In this document: piece after piece, positions 14,150-14,848 of the stretch
Numbering within the stretch: the first letter of the stretch is position 1
How the letters are laid out: every line of letters starts with the position of its first letter
Source of the DNA: Mariprofundus sp.
GTDB taxonomy: Bacteria; Pseudomonadota; Zetaproteobacteria; Mariprofundales; Mariprofundaceae
DNA length: 14,848 nt
Reading direction: 5' to 3'
Assembly: GCA_030951095.1 (NCBI GenBank)
Contig: JAUZQI010000121.1
Span: forward strand, 1-14,848
Notes under the pieces: model-generated
Told to the model about the DNA's origin: nothing
Seen by the model: the letters and a program-made list of their open reading frames with translations, nothing else
Database searches by the model: none
Translations under genes and position numbers: made by a program

Positions 14150-14848
14150 TCAGATCACCCATAATAACAGCGTGCCAAACAGGATACGGTACACACCGAA
14201 GGCAACAAAGGTAAAGCGTTCCAGAAAATGGATAAATAACCGCATCACCAGCCAGGCCGAGATAAAGGCAACCACAAACCCGGCTCCGAGCACTGCAAGA
14301 TTCGCGCCGCTGAAATCCTGATAATGCTTTATCAGATCAAAACCGCTGGCCGCCAGCATCACCGGCAATGCCAGCAGAAAGGAAAACTCGGCACTGGCTT
14401 TGCGACTCAAACCAACCAGCAATGCACCAACGATGGATGCGCCAGCTCTGCTGGTGCCCGGAATCAATGCAAATATCTGGGCGATGCCAATCCACCCTGC
14501 TTGCCGATAACTCATGTCTTCAAGGCGTTGTATGGGTTGTGTCTTTTTTCGCTGAAAATACTCGATAATCAGAAAAACAAGTCCGCCGATAATGAACATG
14601 ATGGCGACAATATCGACAGTGAACATGGCCTTGATCTGTTTGTGAAATAGAAAACCAACCAGACCAATCGGAATAAAGGCCAGCACTACTTTTTTCCACA
14701 AATCGATATTCACCTGATTGAAGATGAATCTGCCTCGATAATTGGCCACCACAGCTAGAATGGCTGCTAATTGGATGATGACCTCAAACGCCTTGTTGCT
14801 ACCAGTTTGCGGCAAGCCCAGCCACTGGCTGGCAACAATCATATGGCC
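14150..14848 (-). CDS. uppP: Undecaprenyl-diphosphatase UppP (BacA), N-terminus cut by the window edge
   Basis: UppP removes a phosphate from undecaprenyl pyrophosphate, recycling the lipid carrier for peptidoglycan and other envelope polymers; it also underlies bacitracin resistance. About 232 codons are visible. The frame is open to the edge (G-H before MIVASQWLG), so the first roughly 20 residues, including the SSTGH end of the first motif and its E-x3-E part, lie outside. The Met at 14842 is internal, not the start. The second catalytic motif is clear: [31 protein letters not shown], where the family has PGxSRSxxT. Here the serine after Arg is Ala and the threonine is Ile, as happens in some homologs. 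The stop TGA adjoins the lgt start region, suggesting an operon. Confidence 0.95.
   Translation of the reverse strand, partial: GHMIVASQWLGLPQTGSNKAFEVIIQLAAILAVVANYRGRFIFNQVNIDLWKKVVLAFIPIGLVGFLFHKQIKAMFTVDIVAIMFIIGGLVFLIIEYFQRKKTQPIQRLEDMSYRQAGWIGIAQIFALIPGTSRAGASIVGALLVGLSRKASAEFSFLLALPVMLAASGFDLIKHYQDFSGANLAVLGAGFVVAFISAWLVMRLFIHFLERFTFVAFGVYRILFGTLLLWVI

Noticed and set aside
13770..14321. 183-residue plus-strand frame
   Set aside because: It lies entirely antisense to lgt and uppP, both clearly real, and shows no domain or start signal.

Overview
The window looks like a chromosomal segment of a Gram-negative proteobacterium. The evidence is a two-gene glycyl-tRNA synthetase (glyQ/glyS), an OmpA-domain lipoprotein, an outer-membrane beta-barrel protein, and close relatives of E. 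coli TrhP, YajD and AroG. The exact lineage cannot be fixed by eye; gamma- or zetaproteobacterial affinity is a guess. No tRNA, rRNA, CRISPR array, prophage or complete insertion sequence is visible.

Layout from left to right. (1) The 5' part of lipA (minus strand) runs off the left edge. It is followed by a gene-free stretch holding five consecutive hairpins, probably a dispersed repeat. (2) A plus-strand gene encodes a two-helix membrane anchor fused to an RNA recognition motif. (3) A minus-strand block runs TAXI-type binding protein > trhP (4-base ATGA overlap) > aroG. The tRNA hydroxylase TrhP needs prephenate, and AroG starts the pathway that makes prephenate. (4) A minus-strand OmpA-family lipoprotein has a clear terminator. 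(5) A plus-strand operon encodes a membrane di-iron hydroxylase, a small BFD-like [2Fe-2S] protein, an AI-2E-family exporter and a 39-residue zinc ribbon. A 154-bp MITE-like element sits across the end of the exporter gene. (6) A minus-strand operon runs glyQ > glyS > MEKHLA-domain gene (broken by one in-frame TGA) > SpoIIAA-like protein > yajD. (7) A plus-strand outer-membrane barrel gene has a strong -10 box, a long 5'-leader hairpin and a TAA stop inside its apparent signal peptide. (8) Minus-strand uppP (cut by the right edge) > lgt are envelope genes for undecaprenyl phosphate recycling and lipoprotein acylation.

Most of the window is ordinary housekeeping content. The points that merit attention are the MITE whose removal rebuilds a sensible gene junction, two genes each interrupted by a single stop codon (MEKHLA and the barrel protein), the membrane-tethered RRM protein, the hairpin-rich intergenic element, and the hydroxylase/[2Fe-2S] gene pair. 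I did not find a multi-gene system that is clearly new.
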